DNA of 64,000 nt from Gracilaria gracilis (GCA_030374805.1 JARGSG010000041.1:186001-250000); one strand, 5' to 3'. Positions 22,576 to 33,739 are shown, counted from the stretch's first letter. Notes: generated by a model from the letters alone, not told the origin. Program-made: numbers and translations.

Positions 22576-24012
22576 TCACAGCGCAAACATTTGGTATTCT
22601 CGTAGTTGATGCCGGGTGCCTCCTGTATTTGGAGTTTGAATGAACCACACATTTACAGTCCTTCGTTTCTTCACACCATCCGCAACTGCATCAATGTCCT
22701 TATCACTTTCCATATACTTGGAATCGTTAATCGTTCCACCCAATGAAAAATGAGCCCGGAGAACCCGTTCAGGTATTAAACGTACTCCTTGTCTTCTTTC
22801 TGGGACTTTGTGGAATATATCGCCGCGGACGTTAAAATCCATCGCATTCTTCCGAAAGCGTTCTGAAGTGGCTAACAATAATTTCACCATATTTCTTGTG
22901 TACCTCTCTTCTCTTCGTTAGGTCATGGTACACCAGTGTTTCATAGAAGTAATATACCTTTCTATTTCTATGAACCGGCGTGTAGGGAACAACCCCACTC
23001 CTGCGCCAGGGTGATGAATCGTCGGCTTCCCGATACGAAAACCGTATATCGTCGCTCCCAGTGCCAACATGGAATTCCAATCCAGAAGACCCATCTTTCT
23101 TTGCAAAGCATTAGGCCATTCGTGAAAGGTCTTACGCCTACCAGTCGTGGCCAAGCACTCATCCTGCCACATTGACGCAAGAAAGTCCAAAATATACGTA
23201 GGACACTTTTGATACTGGGGGTAGCCGGAGGGAGGCATCCGTGATCTCGATAGGCGAACATTCCACCTCGGAAATAGGTTCAACACCCTAATAATAGCAT
23301 TTCGAACTTCCTGTGTTACCTGGATATCCGTACCATTTTCCCGCAGGCACAATGCGAATGGAACAATTGCCGCGTGCCTAGCATGGGCAAAGCAGTCAGG
23401 GTCCGGCTCACACCCGATGAACCTACGATGCAGTTGTAACTCTATGCATTCCATTGCTGTCGATAAAGTCCCCGCAAACAAGTCGACCACAATATCCCCA
23501 GCAGTTGAAAACCGACTGATTAGCTCCTTCAACAATGCCCGAGGTTTCTGTTGGGACCTCATCTTTTGTAAAACATAGCTTCCATCTTCCTTCTTTCTCT
23601 TCCACTGAAGGTTCTTGTTATTAGGTATGGGAGGTACCTGGTCAATGACACTGTGGCACCCCGGGTACCTCGAATGCACGAAGTTGAAATTCTCATAATT
23701 CATCATCACATGCTGCTGCGCGTGCCTGAGACCATTTTGAACTCCATGTATATCATACTCCATTTCAGGAAAAAGAGAGAACAACTTACGTCCAGGGTTA
23801 CGTATTGGGTTGCCTTGCGACTGTACAAAGTGCTTAGGGACCTGGTCGACAACAAAAGAACGCCTTGGTACTCCGTTTTCGTCTTTTGCTCCAATGGCAG
23901 AAAGTACACCTATCCATTCCTAGACCCGTCCAACTTCAGCTTTACTAGACAAAAGAAGCCAATATTTGGACTTTACCTTTCTTTGAAGGTATTCTGAACC
24001 CCAAAATTCTTG
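22576..24012 (-). pseudogene. DNA methyltransferase (N4/N6 type) fused to SET-like domain
   Basis: The longest frame runs 23784-22918 (288 codons). Homologous sequence extends upstream in the same frame to about 24012, past a TAG at 23932-23930. The phrase QKPRALLKELISRFS, then GDIVVDLFAG (about 23496-23470) and HRRFIGCEPDPDC, matches the S-adenosylmethionine-binding part of N6_N4_Mtase enzymes (usual DPFxGSGTT and RRFIGIExD). A DPPY-type catalytic motif is not visible. The C-terminal part begins GAGVGLFPTRRF (about 23007). After a frameshift it continues with YFYETLVYHDLTKR (about 22972-22930), a Cys-poor middle, GGTINDSKY and RTVNVWFIQ (to 22576), resembling a SET domain. It is opposed to the transposase gene, so it is probably element cargo. 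The methyltransferase call is solid and the SET call moderate. Confidence 0.65.
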
Positions 24013-24358
24013 TTTACTATTTTACTTTGCATCCATCTGCATGTAATAAACGAATTGAACAGTGTTTTAAAGCTGAAAATTAGAGCTTTGTTTAAGTAAG
24101 TTTCTACTCTGTAAGGGTAAGGAGAACTATGAAACGTTTTTACTTCTTCCCATACCCAATACAGCTCTCTGTGTGGCTCATTTCAAATATCCGAAATGGT
24201 TGATTTTCAATTTTTTTCTCAAGAACGAAATTAACCTCATATGAGGCCAAGCCGACCTCATATAAGGTCAAAATTCCGTTTGACTAGACACTAGCGCAAA
24301 CTGCAAAAATGCTAGTTCTTTCGGACTTTTATTTTAACAACTAGCGATCTAGCATACT

Positions 24359-24384
24359 GAAATAGCATTAGAAGAACACTGACG
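24359..24384 (-). repeat. Right TIR of the 11.3-kb transposon
   Basis: Its reverse complement starts CGTCAGTGTTCTTCTAATGC. The next + strand bases (TAGTTTGAACA, from 24385) resume the Gypsy-C integrase. Several CTAG/GCTAG words lie just inside (about 24290-24360), which may be subterminal transposase sites. Confidence 0.7.
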
Positions 24385-24945
24385 TAGTTTGAACATCCCG
24401 GTGAAGAGGATCACCGCTTTCAAGGTAGCCCAGGCCTTTGCTTAGCACTGGATTTTTGTGTATGGTCGGCCGTTTCAGGTACTCTCCGATAACGGGACAT
24501 AGTTCCCATCACGATTTTTCCAGGATGTATGTCGCATTCTGTACGTGAAGAACATGTTCACGATAACCTACTACTCCTAGTGTAATGGGCAATTTGAGCG
24601 ATTCAACAGGAAGATGCTAGCATCTCTCCGTTCTTACATTGCTGAGCACTTAAAATATGGGACTTGTACACTTACGCGTTGACGTTTGCGTACAGCACGA
24701 AGTACGGGGGAATACAGGTATTTCATCTTTTTGGTTAGTATTCTCTGGCACGCCACCGCCTGTGTCGTCGGAATCACACCCTACGTTGTCAAATTTTCCC
24801 TCTGTATGTGAATACTACGAAAAATGGAAGCATTTGCTAACCAAGTTGGTACCGGCCAATCGCCAGTCCATGGCGAGGGCTCAAGTCGCGTACAAGCGTG
24901 AATTCGATGCTCGATTGCGAGGAAATAAAATGCTGCCAATTTGAG
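24385..24945 (+). pseudogene. pol: Gypsy-C integrase, C-terminal half
   Basis: Directly after the transposon the integrase core continues: IFVYGRPFQVLSDNGT (second Asp near 24487), FFQDVCRILYVKNM, CNGQFERFNRKMLASLRSY (catalytic Glu near 24596) and ALTFAY-like sequence. A TAG at 24500-24502 replaces the Gln codon of Gypsy-A (GKQF), and a second TAG lies near 24574. One frameshift lies near 24416. The C-terminal part (KLVPANRQSMARAQVAYKRE, DARLRGNKM) survives at about 24845-24935. This segment and 12541-13090 form one interrupted gene. Confidence 0.85.
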
Positions 24946-25629
24946 GTGCGCACCTACGTCTTTTTACGGATAATACTATAACTCTGAAAGAGAGAAACGC
25001 CATAAGCTCTCGCCCCAGGCGGATAGACCGTTCAAGGTAATTTCCGTCACGGAGGACACAGTAGTACTGGAAATAAAAGACAGGCATGAGCGGATCTCCC
25101 ATAACTGCGATGTCTTTTCCTCGCCAACCTCGTCTGAAGTAATACGTGCACCTTCCATCTCCGTGTCTACCGAATCAACAATCTCCGAGGCAATCGTGGC
25201 AAAATGGTTTTTTTTCTACCTCACCCGAACCGGGAATTGTCAGACATTTCGATTGAATGAGACAAAAGGATGACATCAGATGACACTCCTGGCCAAAATG
25301 GCCATTATGCAACTCAACCCTCTCGTGGGGACGCTACCCGTGTCGCGGAAGATTTAATCCCATCCCACGCTTCTCTGTCTAACCCAGGCATAACTAGTTA
25401 AACAAGATGTAATGGAGGTTTAAATTGATTCCCATACAGGGGCACTGAAACAGAAATTAGAGGAGAAACATCCTCATGGAATTGTCATGAAGGCCTAGAT
25501 TTTCTTAATACTCCATGAATGTGATTTTTTGAAAAGATTGACGTCCATGAAATTGCCTTAAAATTTCAATTACAAGGGTCATTTTCAAATTCCAAGTAAT
25601 GATATTTCAAGGACAATGAGTTTTGCTAG
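24946..25629. other. Decayed 3' part of Gypsy-C; no clear LTR
   Basis: Possible tail-domain fragments (LKERNAISSRPRRIDRSR, about 24985-25035) suggest the gypsy extends to at least 25050. From about 25200 the sequence is AT-rich and non-coding. No TG...CA repeat with a partner in the window was found. Confidence 0.4.
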
Positions 25630-25941
25630 GGTCAGGAGGGGGAGGAAGTCACTTCTGCTGAGGATAATTCGCCGTCGCAACGGGAAGAAGACATCCATGC
25701 TACATGGCAGGCTGTCCCCACACTAGAAATACCGTCCGACAAGTCGCTTCAGTTGCGAGAACCCAACGGGTATGGTTTGTCAGGACCGTAGACGGGAAGC
25801 ATAGCCACGCCAAAACCGGCAGATAAACTCGCAGAAGTGGACAATTCAACCCCACCATCGCCTGTTGCGAGTCGGAACCGATTCGTGGTACCAGCACAGC
25901 TGGTTAGGGAAGAACCAACTCCATCAAACTGTTCCGAGTAA
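25630..25941 (+). pseudogene. Unrecognised hydrophilic coding remnant
   Basis: The + frame encodes a Pro/Ser/Glu-rich stretch (SAEDNSPSQREEDIHATWQ; later SPVASRNRFVVPAQLVREEP) with a TAG at about 25786. Its composition is like the linker regions of retroelement polyproteins. No domain is recognised. Confidence 0.3.
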
Positions 25942-28900
25942 TAGGTCGCACGCGCCCACTACAACGGCGAACGCGGCGCTGAAACACACCGCTGGACGGC
26001 GGAATGTTACTTCTATACGTAGGCGGGAAGACAACGGAAAGCCACGTGTGTTTTCGCAATTTCCGGGTGTCTCGGTAGACCCTGGCTTCGTCTCCAGAAA
26101 AGAACTGGTGACCCAAAATCATGTCGTGTCATGGACGGCCAGTACACGCTATTTCAGGCGGAAAGACCCCAAGTAATAGTTGCGGCACGCGCTGCATCCA
26201 GCACTGCTCAAAGCCCGACAAGGAGCCGGATTCGCGGAAAGTAGCCGTTCAAAACAGATCGCCACGGCGCCGCAACTTGGCACCTGCCACAAAGAAAACC
26301 CTATCGAAGGAGGGGGAACGCCTTACGGCGCGCCACTGCCACACGTCGGTGAAGTCACGTGCAAGCAGTGAAAAAGTGCGTGGCGCTGCATCACTCGCAA
26401 CGCAACGCGGGAAAGGCACAACGAGCTCTTCGAAACCACCGTCAAAACGGGTTCAGGCACGCAGACTTGCAAAACACCCCGAATCCGCAGACTCGCGGTA
26501 CGCGTATCGGAACATACACCTACACGGAAAATCACTCGGTCAACAGCGACTTGCCGAGAAACACCCGAGTCGGAAAATTACAGTTCGCATGGCAACGAAC
26601 AAGCAGTTATAACAACGACTTGGCAAGGCAGCCAAGTTTACGTACAGGAGTACATCTTCGATCGAGTTTTCGTGCATTCCTAGAACCAGGAGGGTATTCT
26701 TCGATATCCCGTTCTTGGTTAGGGGTATGATACGGCTCAGGACTCCACCGAGCCGATCGAGCACCCCCCACGTTCAATGTTGGCTCACTATCACCGGCCA
26801 ACGAAAAAAGTCCCTCCATCGATGATGGAAAGTGCCCAAGTGGGACGAGAGAACCATAGAAACGGGAAGAGGTGAAGGATAAACGTCATGGACAGGAAGA
26901 TTTTACCGCTCACACGTTGACACTCCGACAGTGGTCGTTCTTAATGTTTCGCGAAAATAACCGAATGGGTTTTTACCCAACTTGCTGTTCGTTACATGGC
27001 AAGCATAGTTTTTCTTTTCGGAAGGGCTTCCAATTCCACGTGCACAGTGTAAGTTGCAGGTTCACTACCGAGGGCTTCAAAAACAGGTTTTACACGGAAT
27101 AAGCCCACAAGCAGGTGGTTTATTTCGTACTATTCGGACCCAGTCTTGCTTGTTGTTGTCATTTCCCCTTCATTTAGAGCTTTCCCAAACCGAGAAGTTG
27201 CGCAAAGGCTTCTCGCATTGCCGTAAAATCGCCGGTCGCCGTATCAGCGGCCAGTGTAGCCTCTCTGAAGAATTATGCAATCACCGCCCCTGGATTCTCA
27301 CCTTTTCGGGGCGTACTTCCGGCCACCGTCTTGGGAACCGAAGCAGACGAAGCTGACGCTGACGGCGGAGCAACGGGCTCACACTCATCCTCCAGAGGAG
27401 GGCCAACAACCATCGCGTTGTCAGCAACGCCCGCCGCGTCGGGTTCATTGTCCAACATGAAATCACTTTCCCCACTTGAGCGTTAGTAATCGCCTGAATC
27501 GACATACCCAATCGGGTGACTGATTGGGATCTCTCTAGGAGCATTCCGGAGTTTTACCGCTTCGCCAGCGGAAGTCTCACATTGTTTTGACAAACCAAAT
27601 GAGGCAAGTCTCCCGCCAAAGAAGTATGGCTACCCATATCTGGGCCATGTCCACCTTAACTTGCGAGCCGGTAATGGAACAAGGGTTCAATGGTTGAGAA
27701 TTTGAACGATTGTGAACAGCCGAGGATAAGTCGGTAGGTCGACCAGAGTTTATGTAGAGAATCAGAAATTCAAAACCAAGTCTATCAGCGACGGTACACC
27801 CAATAATCAATCACATTGGGCCATATTCGAACAATTTGTTTAGTGTAGAGACTATTGTTGAAGCGGACGTGGAACGGAGGCTTACAGAAACTTCTAGAAG
27901 GTTCAGACATGTAAAACGTTGTAACACTTACAGCTTCTCCATATACATTGACAGTGTCTAAGAGTGAGCCTTATCCGCCCATCATATAGCGGAATGAGAC
28001 GTGCATAGGGGCTCACACGTCGTCCCCGTTGGAATGCTGTAAATAAAAAAACCAATCAAATTCGCATGGGCTACGTATATAACGTCACCCACGTGGTCTC
28101 AAGCTTTGCTTGACACGCTGTCAGAGCTGCACGCATCCTTAATGCGTCACGCTTGCTCAAGCCAAGTCGATTTATCGAAGTACAACAATGCAGATTGTTG
28201 TGAGCAATCCTGTGCTTTCGTCGTGCATTCGTGAGACTGTCGCTGCGACTAGCATAACCATGGATTCACGCGCCAATGAGGCTCTCTTAGGTCACAAATG
28301 CAAGTCTCATGACATTTCACGACAAGTGTGAAGGTCCCCCAGCTACATGCAGTCGTCTCTTTCTTACTATGATAGTGTAGATAAAAGCTTGAGTTTCGGG
28401 GCTGTGAAAAATAGGGACAATCGTACCCCTCGTTTACTGTCTGCCCGTCAGTCCTCCAGACGCGCTGCTCTGCCGACCTCTACTTAATGTGGTCCGCGGT
28501 GGCCGCGATGGAGGATGGATGGACAGCGTTCCACCAAGTTGGGTGGACACAATTATATTGGGCACGTGCGGTGTAGAAACACCACACGTGTCTAACAAGC
28601 TCTCCACCAACACTGCGCCACCGTGGCGCAGTGCGTGGAAGGTGAACTATGCCCGATTGAAATTTTCAAAAAATATATTCTGTTGCTAGATTTACTGGAA
28701 GCTGACGGGCTCGATAAATACACACCCCACCACCTCCCGAGTGTGGCCTCTTGTTTTTCGTCGTCAACCGAATTTATTCCCTCCCCGGCGCGAAACATCC
28801 CCTTCTTCTTCCCGACTTCATTTATTAGGCCCTGCGCCCCCTACGTAGGCAAACGCTGCACGTGACGTTCGAAGCGGGCCGAGCCTGAGACGTACCTAGA

Positions 28901-29059
28901 TGTGGCTAAACCACAGTTATACACAGCGTGGCAAGCGGAGTGCATAGACGCAGTTGAGACTTTCTGATCTCCATACTTCTTTTATATCCCTACCTCATCT
29001 TTGAGAACTTTGCGCATACCGAGCGGTCGACACCGCTGTTGATAATACGACCAAATCGG
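25942..29059. other. Unassigned region with short coding-like remnants
   Basis: A + frame at 26121-26612 is rich in Lys, Arg, Ser and His, like a nucleic-acid-binding gag tail. A + frame at 27166-27489 is Ala/Ser-rich (AVSAASVASLKNYA; SATPAASGSLSNMK). A TATATAA-type word lies near 28076 next to CACCCACGTGG. None has a recognised domain. 27500-28450 shows no gene. 28489-28870 has only short overlapping frames. Confidence 0.35.
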
Positions 29060-29068
29060 GAAACATGC

Positions 29069-29285
29069 CACCTACGCAGTCGTAGCCAGCATGGATAGTA
29101 CTTTGAATTCTGTGGTAGATAGGAGTATTGCAACCTACGCAGTACAGCGCGACAAGCAAGCAGAAACGGGACCGCAGCAGACAAAGTCGTTTGGCGGCTA
29201 CCTACGCAGCGCGGGTTCACGCGACATCGCCTTTGGGCAACTCTTCACAGTATAAAAACCCCGCTCTCGAAGATAGATCTACGAG
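29069..29285 (+). promoter_or_regulatory. Gypsy-D promoter/LTR U3-like region with repeated motif
   Basis: ACCTACGCAG occurs three times at 29070, 29133 and 29200, spaced 63-67 bp. A TATA box (TATAAAAA, 29251-29258) follows, and the gag ATG lies 208 bp downstream of it. This is the layout of an LTR U3 with enhancer-like repeats and a core promoter. LTR borders cannot be fixed because the 3' LTR is absent. Confidence 0.55.
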
Positions 29286-29465
29286 AACGGAAGGCAAGAG
29301 CAGAAGCAGTCTTCTGCACTCCTTGGTGCCTGTTCTTTTTCTCCAACGCAGCCAGCGCGTAGCGTACTGGCATCCGTAGCGTCATCGACCAACAAAGCGC
29401 TTTGATTTTGCAAAATCGTACTGAGACGTAACGGACGCAGTATTTCTACGTAAGGGCTGGTCAAC

Positions 29466-30317
29466 ATGGTCCAGGCTCCTTCGATTTCAAGTGCCACACA
29501 GCCGGAACTCATCAAGTTCGAAACAAACTACGCTGCCTATGTCGAACGAGTGAACGACATCAACGCTGGTAGAAGTGCGAATCAAAAGATCAAGGCCGCG
29601 TCCATCCACCAGTGCATCACGCCGAAGCTTCTGCACAGCCTGTGCATTTTGAAGCGAATCGAAGGCGCGACCAAGGCCGAAGAAGCAACTGATGAAGCCG
29701 TGGCGAGCTGGTTCCCGCTCCGTTTGCAGCGCTCCTCCCGAGATTTAAACGAAAGGGTTGAAGAAGCAATCTCTGGCTTGTCATACACTCTGCTGCCGAA
29801 GGACCCCGCTGGTGCCGCCGAGCAATTTATTTTGGACGTTATCACAGCCCTTGATGAACACAACGTGTCTGAAGTCATTACGGAGTCGGATAGGTGCAAA
29901 CATCTGATAAACAAACTGGCGTACAAGGTGGAGCCACCAGAGCTAAAGCGGCTTGTCAGAGACCAGATGGGCATGTGGACGTCAGAACATAAGAGTGACT
30001 TGACATTTTTCGCGAACAATTTGTCCAGCCTGGCCGATCAAGTGCACGTGGTTCAAGCTGCGCCCTCGAAACTCAAAGGGAAACATGGCTCACAACAGCA
30101 GCAGCGCACCAACGACCATCCCAGCCGGCAAGAAGCTTCGCAAAAGAAACAGAAGAAAGGCCGTTCGTCCCGCTCTGTAGCCAGGGCATCTCCGCCAAAC
30201 ATCACCGAGAAGGGAGCGGGAAACTCCCAGGGCTGGAACAAACCGTGCCTCAACACGAAGGACTGTAAAGGAACCCACCCGATCCGAAAGTGTCCTATAA
30301 CTTCGAAGGCGAAGTAG
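29466..30317 (+). CDS. gag: Gypsy-D Gag polyprotein, intact frame
   Basis: The 283-codon frame starts at the first ATG after the TATA box, preceded by GGTCAAC, and ends in TAG at 30315. The protein would form the cytoplasmic particle. Residues 1-190 are mixed helical with many charged residues (capsid-like). Residues 200-265 are basic and Gln/Ser/Lys-rich. The C-terminus has C-x5-C-x3-H-x4-C (CLNTKDCKGTHPIRKC), a non-standard zinc knuckle. It is the best preserved retroelement ORF here. Whether it is translated is unknown. Confidence 0.75.
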   Translation: MVQAPSISSATQPELIKFETNYAAYVERVNDINAGRSANQKIKAASIHQCITPKLLHSLCILKRIEGATKAEEATDEAVASWFPLRLQRSSRDLNERVEEAISGLSYTLLPKDPAGAAEQFILDVITALDEHNVSEVITESDRCKHLINKLAYKVEPPELKRLVRDQMGMWTSEHKSDLTFFANNLSSLADQVHVVQAAPSKLKGKHGSQQQQRTNDHPSRQEASQKKQKKGRSSRSVARASPPNITEKGAGNSQGWNKPCLNTKDCKGTHPIRKCPITSKAK

Positions 30318-31553
30318 CGGGAACTTTTGGCTAAGCACTGGGCCGAGAAGAAGAGGGAGAAAAAAATTCCAAGATCTTCGCAGTTCGCACCGCCGCCAAG
30401 CCTACTCCAGACAAAAGAGAAGGAAGGTACACCGTGATGTTGAATGCTATCGAGGAAGTGGCTTTGGTAGACTCCGAAGCGGACTTTTCAACCATTTCGT
30501 GTACTGTGTTTGCGGCTATTCGGTAGAAGCACCCAGGCACTGCCTACCATCGTTTCGCGGACCCGATGCAGCTCGAGCCCGCGATCAAAGAGAGCGTGCA
30601 GAAAGGTAAGTCAACAGCCTCCGGTAAGACGCGATTGTCACTTACCATAGTCCTTCCCAACACCGGAGTCCCAATGCGCATTCGAGATGTCGAATTCTTC
30701 GTAGCCGACGAAGATATGGAAGAAGTTCTGCTAGGGCACCCGTTGCTCAAAGCAATGGGTTTCGATTTCGACAAGCACCTTCACAAGGTAGGTCGAGCAA
30801 TCGACGGCATGACAGAGGAAGGACTGAAAGCTGAGAAAAATTGCTTATGCGCATCTCCTTTCAGGAGACTGAGCTACAGGGACGTAGATGATGACCCTGT
30901 AAAGCCGCCGGAATGCCTCCAAGCGGGGTTCGAGACTGACTCGAAAGAATCAATTGACGAATCCGTCGGTAAGGCAATCGAAGACGCCAGAAACAACGGT
31001 ATGACAGCAGATGAAGCGAAGACGCTCAAGCTTCTACTGGAAGAATTTTGTGACTGTTTTCGAATAAAGTTAGGCCCCGACCATCCCGCGGACGTTCGAG
31101 CGATGTCATTGAAACTGTAGCCCAACGCTCAACCATTCCGTTCGCCCCAGCTTCGATATGCACCGAACCCGAGAGTGTTCATCGGGCATACAGTACAGCA
31201 GCTGGAGAAGATTGGGGCCATCTACAAGAATCCGAATGCTCGATGGGCCAGCCCCGCACTTTCTGTTTTTTAGCCTGGAACCGACAAGCTTCGGTGTACT
31301 GTAGATCTCCGCGGAACCAACTCTAGAATAATCCGTCTCCAGTCGGCGATGTCACACCTGGAGTCGCTACTCCAAAACTGTACTGGAAGCTCCTGTTTCG
31401 CGAACATCGATTTCACGCACGGTTACTGGCAAATACCTCTGGACAAGACCTCGCAAGAAATCATGTCCATACAAACTCCAAATGGTATTTATTCACCCAC
31501 CAGGACGCTGCAAGGAGGAACCGACTCAGGGAATCACTTCCAATCCGTAACGA
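30318..31553 (+). pseudogene. pol: Gypsy-D protease and RT N-terminal part
   Basis: This lies in a different frame from gag, so a frameshift or separate start would be needed. The protease strand is VALVDSEADFSTI (Asp near 30470), with the usual D-S-G changed to D-S-E. A TAG follows at 30524. After a linker, DVEFFVADEDMEEVLLGHPL (about 30687-30746) is the C-terminal strand of retropepsin-like domains. RT begins at about 31180 (IGAIYKNPNARWASPAL), with stops at 31118 and 31271, then LRCTVDLRGTN and FANIDFTHGYWQIPL (about 31291-31443). The frame is lost near 31555. Confidence 0.8.
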
Positions 31554-32540
31554 GTGAACAGTTTGGAAGGAAGGGTGAAGAACATGATCCAATGGCTTGA
31601 CGATTTCTTGATGTATGACAAGAACGAAGACGAGCTGCTTTCGGACGTCAGGGCTTTTCTAGTCGTCTGCCAGCAGATTGGCTTCAAAGTCAATCCAGCT
31701 AAATCTTTCTTTTTCTGCAAAGAAGTCAAATTCTGTGGCAGGATCATATCTTCGTCAGGAGTACAGTTCGACTCACGGAACCTCGATGCCCTTCTGAACA
31801 TGGAGAAACCTGAGATGGGTAACGAGCTCCAGCAGTTGATGTGCGCCGCAAATTGGATGCGCACTTCGATTTCTAATTATGCGCAGGTAGTACAGCCATT
31901 GCACGATCTACTTGAAGAGGCGTACCAGAAGGCTGGGAAACGAACGAAGAAGGCCGTCGAGAAAATTCGCCTTGCGGACTCATGGGGGACAGCACACGAC
32001 AACGCTTTTTACACAATTATATCACAGCTGGCCGCTGCCACAAAGCTCGCCCTAATGAAGGACGGTTATCGGCTCTGTCTGTTCACAGATGCCTCCGACT
32101 CACACTGGTCAGCCATCCCGACACATTCCCCTGTAGAAGACCAGAGAAAGGATGTTGAACAGCAGAGGCACGAATCTCTCTGTTTTCTTTCGGGGGCTTT
32201 CAAAGGATCCGCAGAGCGATGGAGCGTACCGGAGAGGGAAGGATTCGCTATGGTTGAAGCTATGTGCCGAATAAACTATCTAACCGCAGGGAGAAGCATC
32301 TCTATCTACACCGAACATGCCAACCTCGTATACATCTACGACCCTTATAGTCAGAACCCGGGCGTATCGAGGCACACCGCTAACAAACTCATGCGATAAG
32401 CCTTCAAACTGAGTGCTTTTCGTTACGCTATGAAAAATGTGCCGGGAGAGAAGAACGTCTGGGCAGATATGCTTTCTCGGTGGGCAGTAACGCCAGAGGA
32501 AACAGGGCAGACTGCGAGTATTGGAAGACTCAGTGCCCTC
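31554..32540 (+). pseudogene. pol: Gypsy-D RT palm/thumb and RNase H
   Basis: The catalytic box is QWLDDFLMYDKNEDELL (LDD at 31596-31604). The thumb has VKFCGRIISSSGVQFDSR and LQQLMCAANWMRTSI. The RNase H follows: LCLFTDASDSHWSAI, ESLCFLSGAFKGSAERWSV, EREGFAMVEA, ISIYTEHANLVYIY and VWADMLSRWA. Acidic residues of the RNase H site (DAS, E of EGFA) are visible. A single TAA at 32397-32399 stands where relatives have Trp. The frame is otherwise open to 33083. Confidence 0.85.
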
Positions 32541-33735
32541 ATGGTGGCCTTACTCAATCCAGGCATCAGTGAAGACTTCGATTGGCCCTCACTGGACGAC
32601 ATAAGAAAGTCTCAGCGAGCGAATGCTGCGAAAGTTCCAAGGAGAGTCGGCAAACACGGAGCATCTTGGCGAACCGAGAATGGAAAAATCTGGATCCCTG
32701 TCGACGACCAGCAGCTGAAACTTCGAATTCTTATCGCAGCCCGTACAGGTCGTGCAGGTCACAGACCTAGCGAGCCGACTATCGATTCCGCGGCGGAGCA
32801 TTTTTGGTGGACTACACTTCGGAAGGACACTACACAATTTACTGCTTCGTGCTTCCACTGCATCGCCACGGAACCTGGGTGCACCGTGCCAAGACTTCTC
32901 GGGCATGCTCTCCATGCTAGCAAACCCAACGAAGTCATACACTTCGATTCCTGTTATATGAATCGTGACGAGAAAGGACATTTGTATGTTCTTATTGAAA
33001 AGGATGATTTGACAGGCTACGTATGGCTCAAAGCAACCTCCCAGGCAGACGCAAGGACTACTGCAGCAGATCTGGTAGATTGATTTGCCTCATTTGGTGT
33101 CCCGAAGTCGTGGATATCAGATAAGGGCAGTCACTTTGAGAACTACGTTATGGAGCTCACCGCCGATGCAATGAAATGCGACCACCACTTCACCCTCCAT
33201 ATTGTCCATGGAGCAACGGAACGGTGGAAATAGTCTGTCGTGAGCTCTTAAGAGCCTGCAGGGCCATTTTCTCTGAGCTACAGCTACCCCAATCTTCATG
33301 GCCAACAGATTTACCGCTTGTCCAGTCTTCTCTGAACAACTCTTCTGCACGCAAACTCAACGGGAAATGTCCATTGACTGTATTCACTGGGCTACCGAAG
33401 GACTCTCCAATTCTTTCTATCGTGCGCAATATGAAGGTTAATCAGGTAAAGTTCATCGACAAGGAGATAGCTCATGCATTGTTAAATACCGATCAGATCC
33501 ACAAGGCTGTACAACAGATGCATAGGGAGTGTGCGGAACAAGGGGCCAAACAGAGGAAGAGTGCCTTCGACTCACATAATCGGCGAACAAGAATCCGCGC
33601 CATCAACTTTACCGAGGGCGACTTCGTGCTCCGTGGCGTTCTTCACAATCGCACAAATTCCAAGTTGGGTCTGAAGTGGCTTGGACCGTATCTTGTCACA
33701 CTGTGCCATGACAACTACATCTTTGAAGGTCTTGG
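32541..33735 (+). pseudogene. pol: Gypsy-D integrase
   Basis: The zinc domain (ARTGRAGHRPSEPTIDSA ... CFHCIATE, about 32740-32870) leads to the rve core. First Asp is in EVIHFDSCYM (about 32943), second in ISDKGSHFENYV (about 33120), and Glu is in WSNGTVEIVCREL (about 33217). A TGA at 33081-33083 and a frameshift near 33165 break it. The C-terminal domain (INFTEGDFVLRGVL, GLKWLGPYLVTL) continues to about 33733, where an antisense gag sequence takes over. Confidence 0.85.
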
Positions 33736-33739
33736 AGGC

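Larger units (their letters stand above)
13091..24384. mobile_element. 11.3-kb TIR-bounded DNA transposon inserted in Gypsy-C integrase
   Basis: The left end CGTCGGTGTTATTGGAATGC and the reverse complement of the right end CGTCAGTGTTCTTCTAATGC match at most positions over about 25 bp. Joining the flanks (aaac-T-G and T-A-gttt) restores the integrase frame with exactly one extra dinucleotide. This implies a 2-bp target duplication, TA or TG with one mutated copy. Inside are a pogo-like element (probably a later insertion), a Plavaka/CACTA-type transposase gene on the + strand, and two opposed - strand genes, one of them a DNA methyltransferase/SET-like fusion. Family assignment of the outer element is inference. 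Confidence 0.7.
29069..33735 (+). mobile_element. Ty3/gypsy retrotransposon of a second lineage (Gypsy-D)
   Basis: A promoter-like leader, an intact gag frame, protease, RT, RNase H and integrase are all present in gypsy order. The protein wording (QNPGVSRHTANKLMR, GEKNVWADMLSRWA) differs from Gypsy-A/B/C and closely resembles a gypsy group common in Phytophthora. Pol has stops at 30524, 31118, 31271, 32397 and 33081, and two frameshifts. The 3' end is cut at about 33735 by an oppositely oriented gag relic, and no 3' LTR is present. Confidence 0.85.

Noticed and set aside
24241-24270. GCCGACCTCATAT-type repeat near the right TIR as a CRISPR-like array
   Set aside because: There are only two short imperfect units of ordinary subterminal sequence. 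No spacers or array exist.
32582-32981. Overlapping ORFs on both strands within Gypsy-D integrase
   Set aside because: The integrase frame carries all family motifs. The others are shadows.
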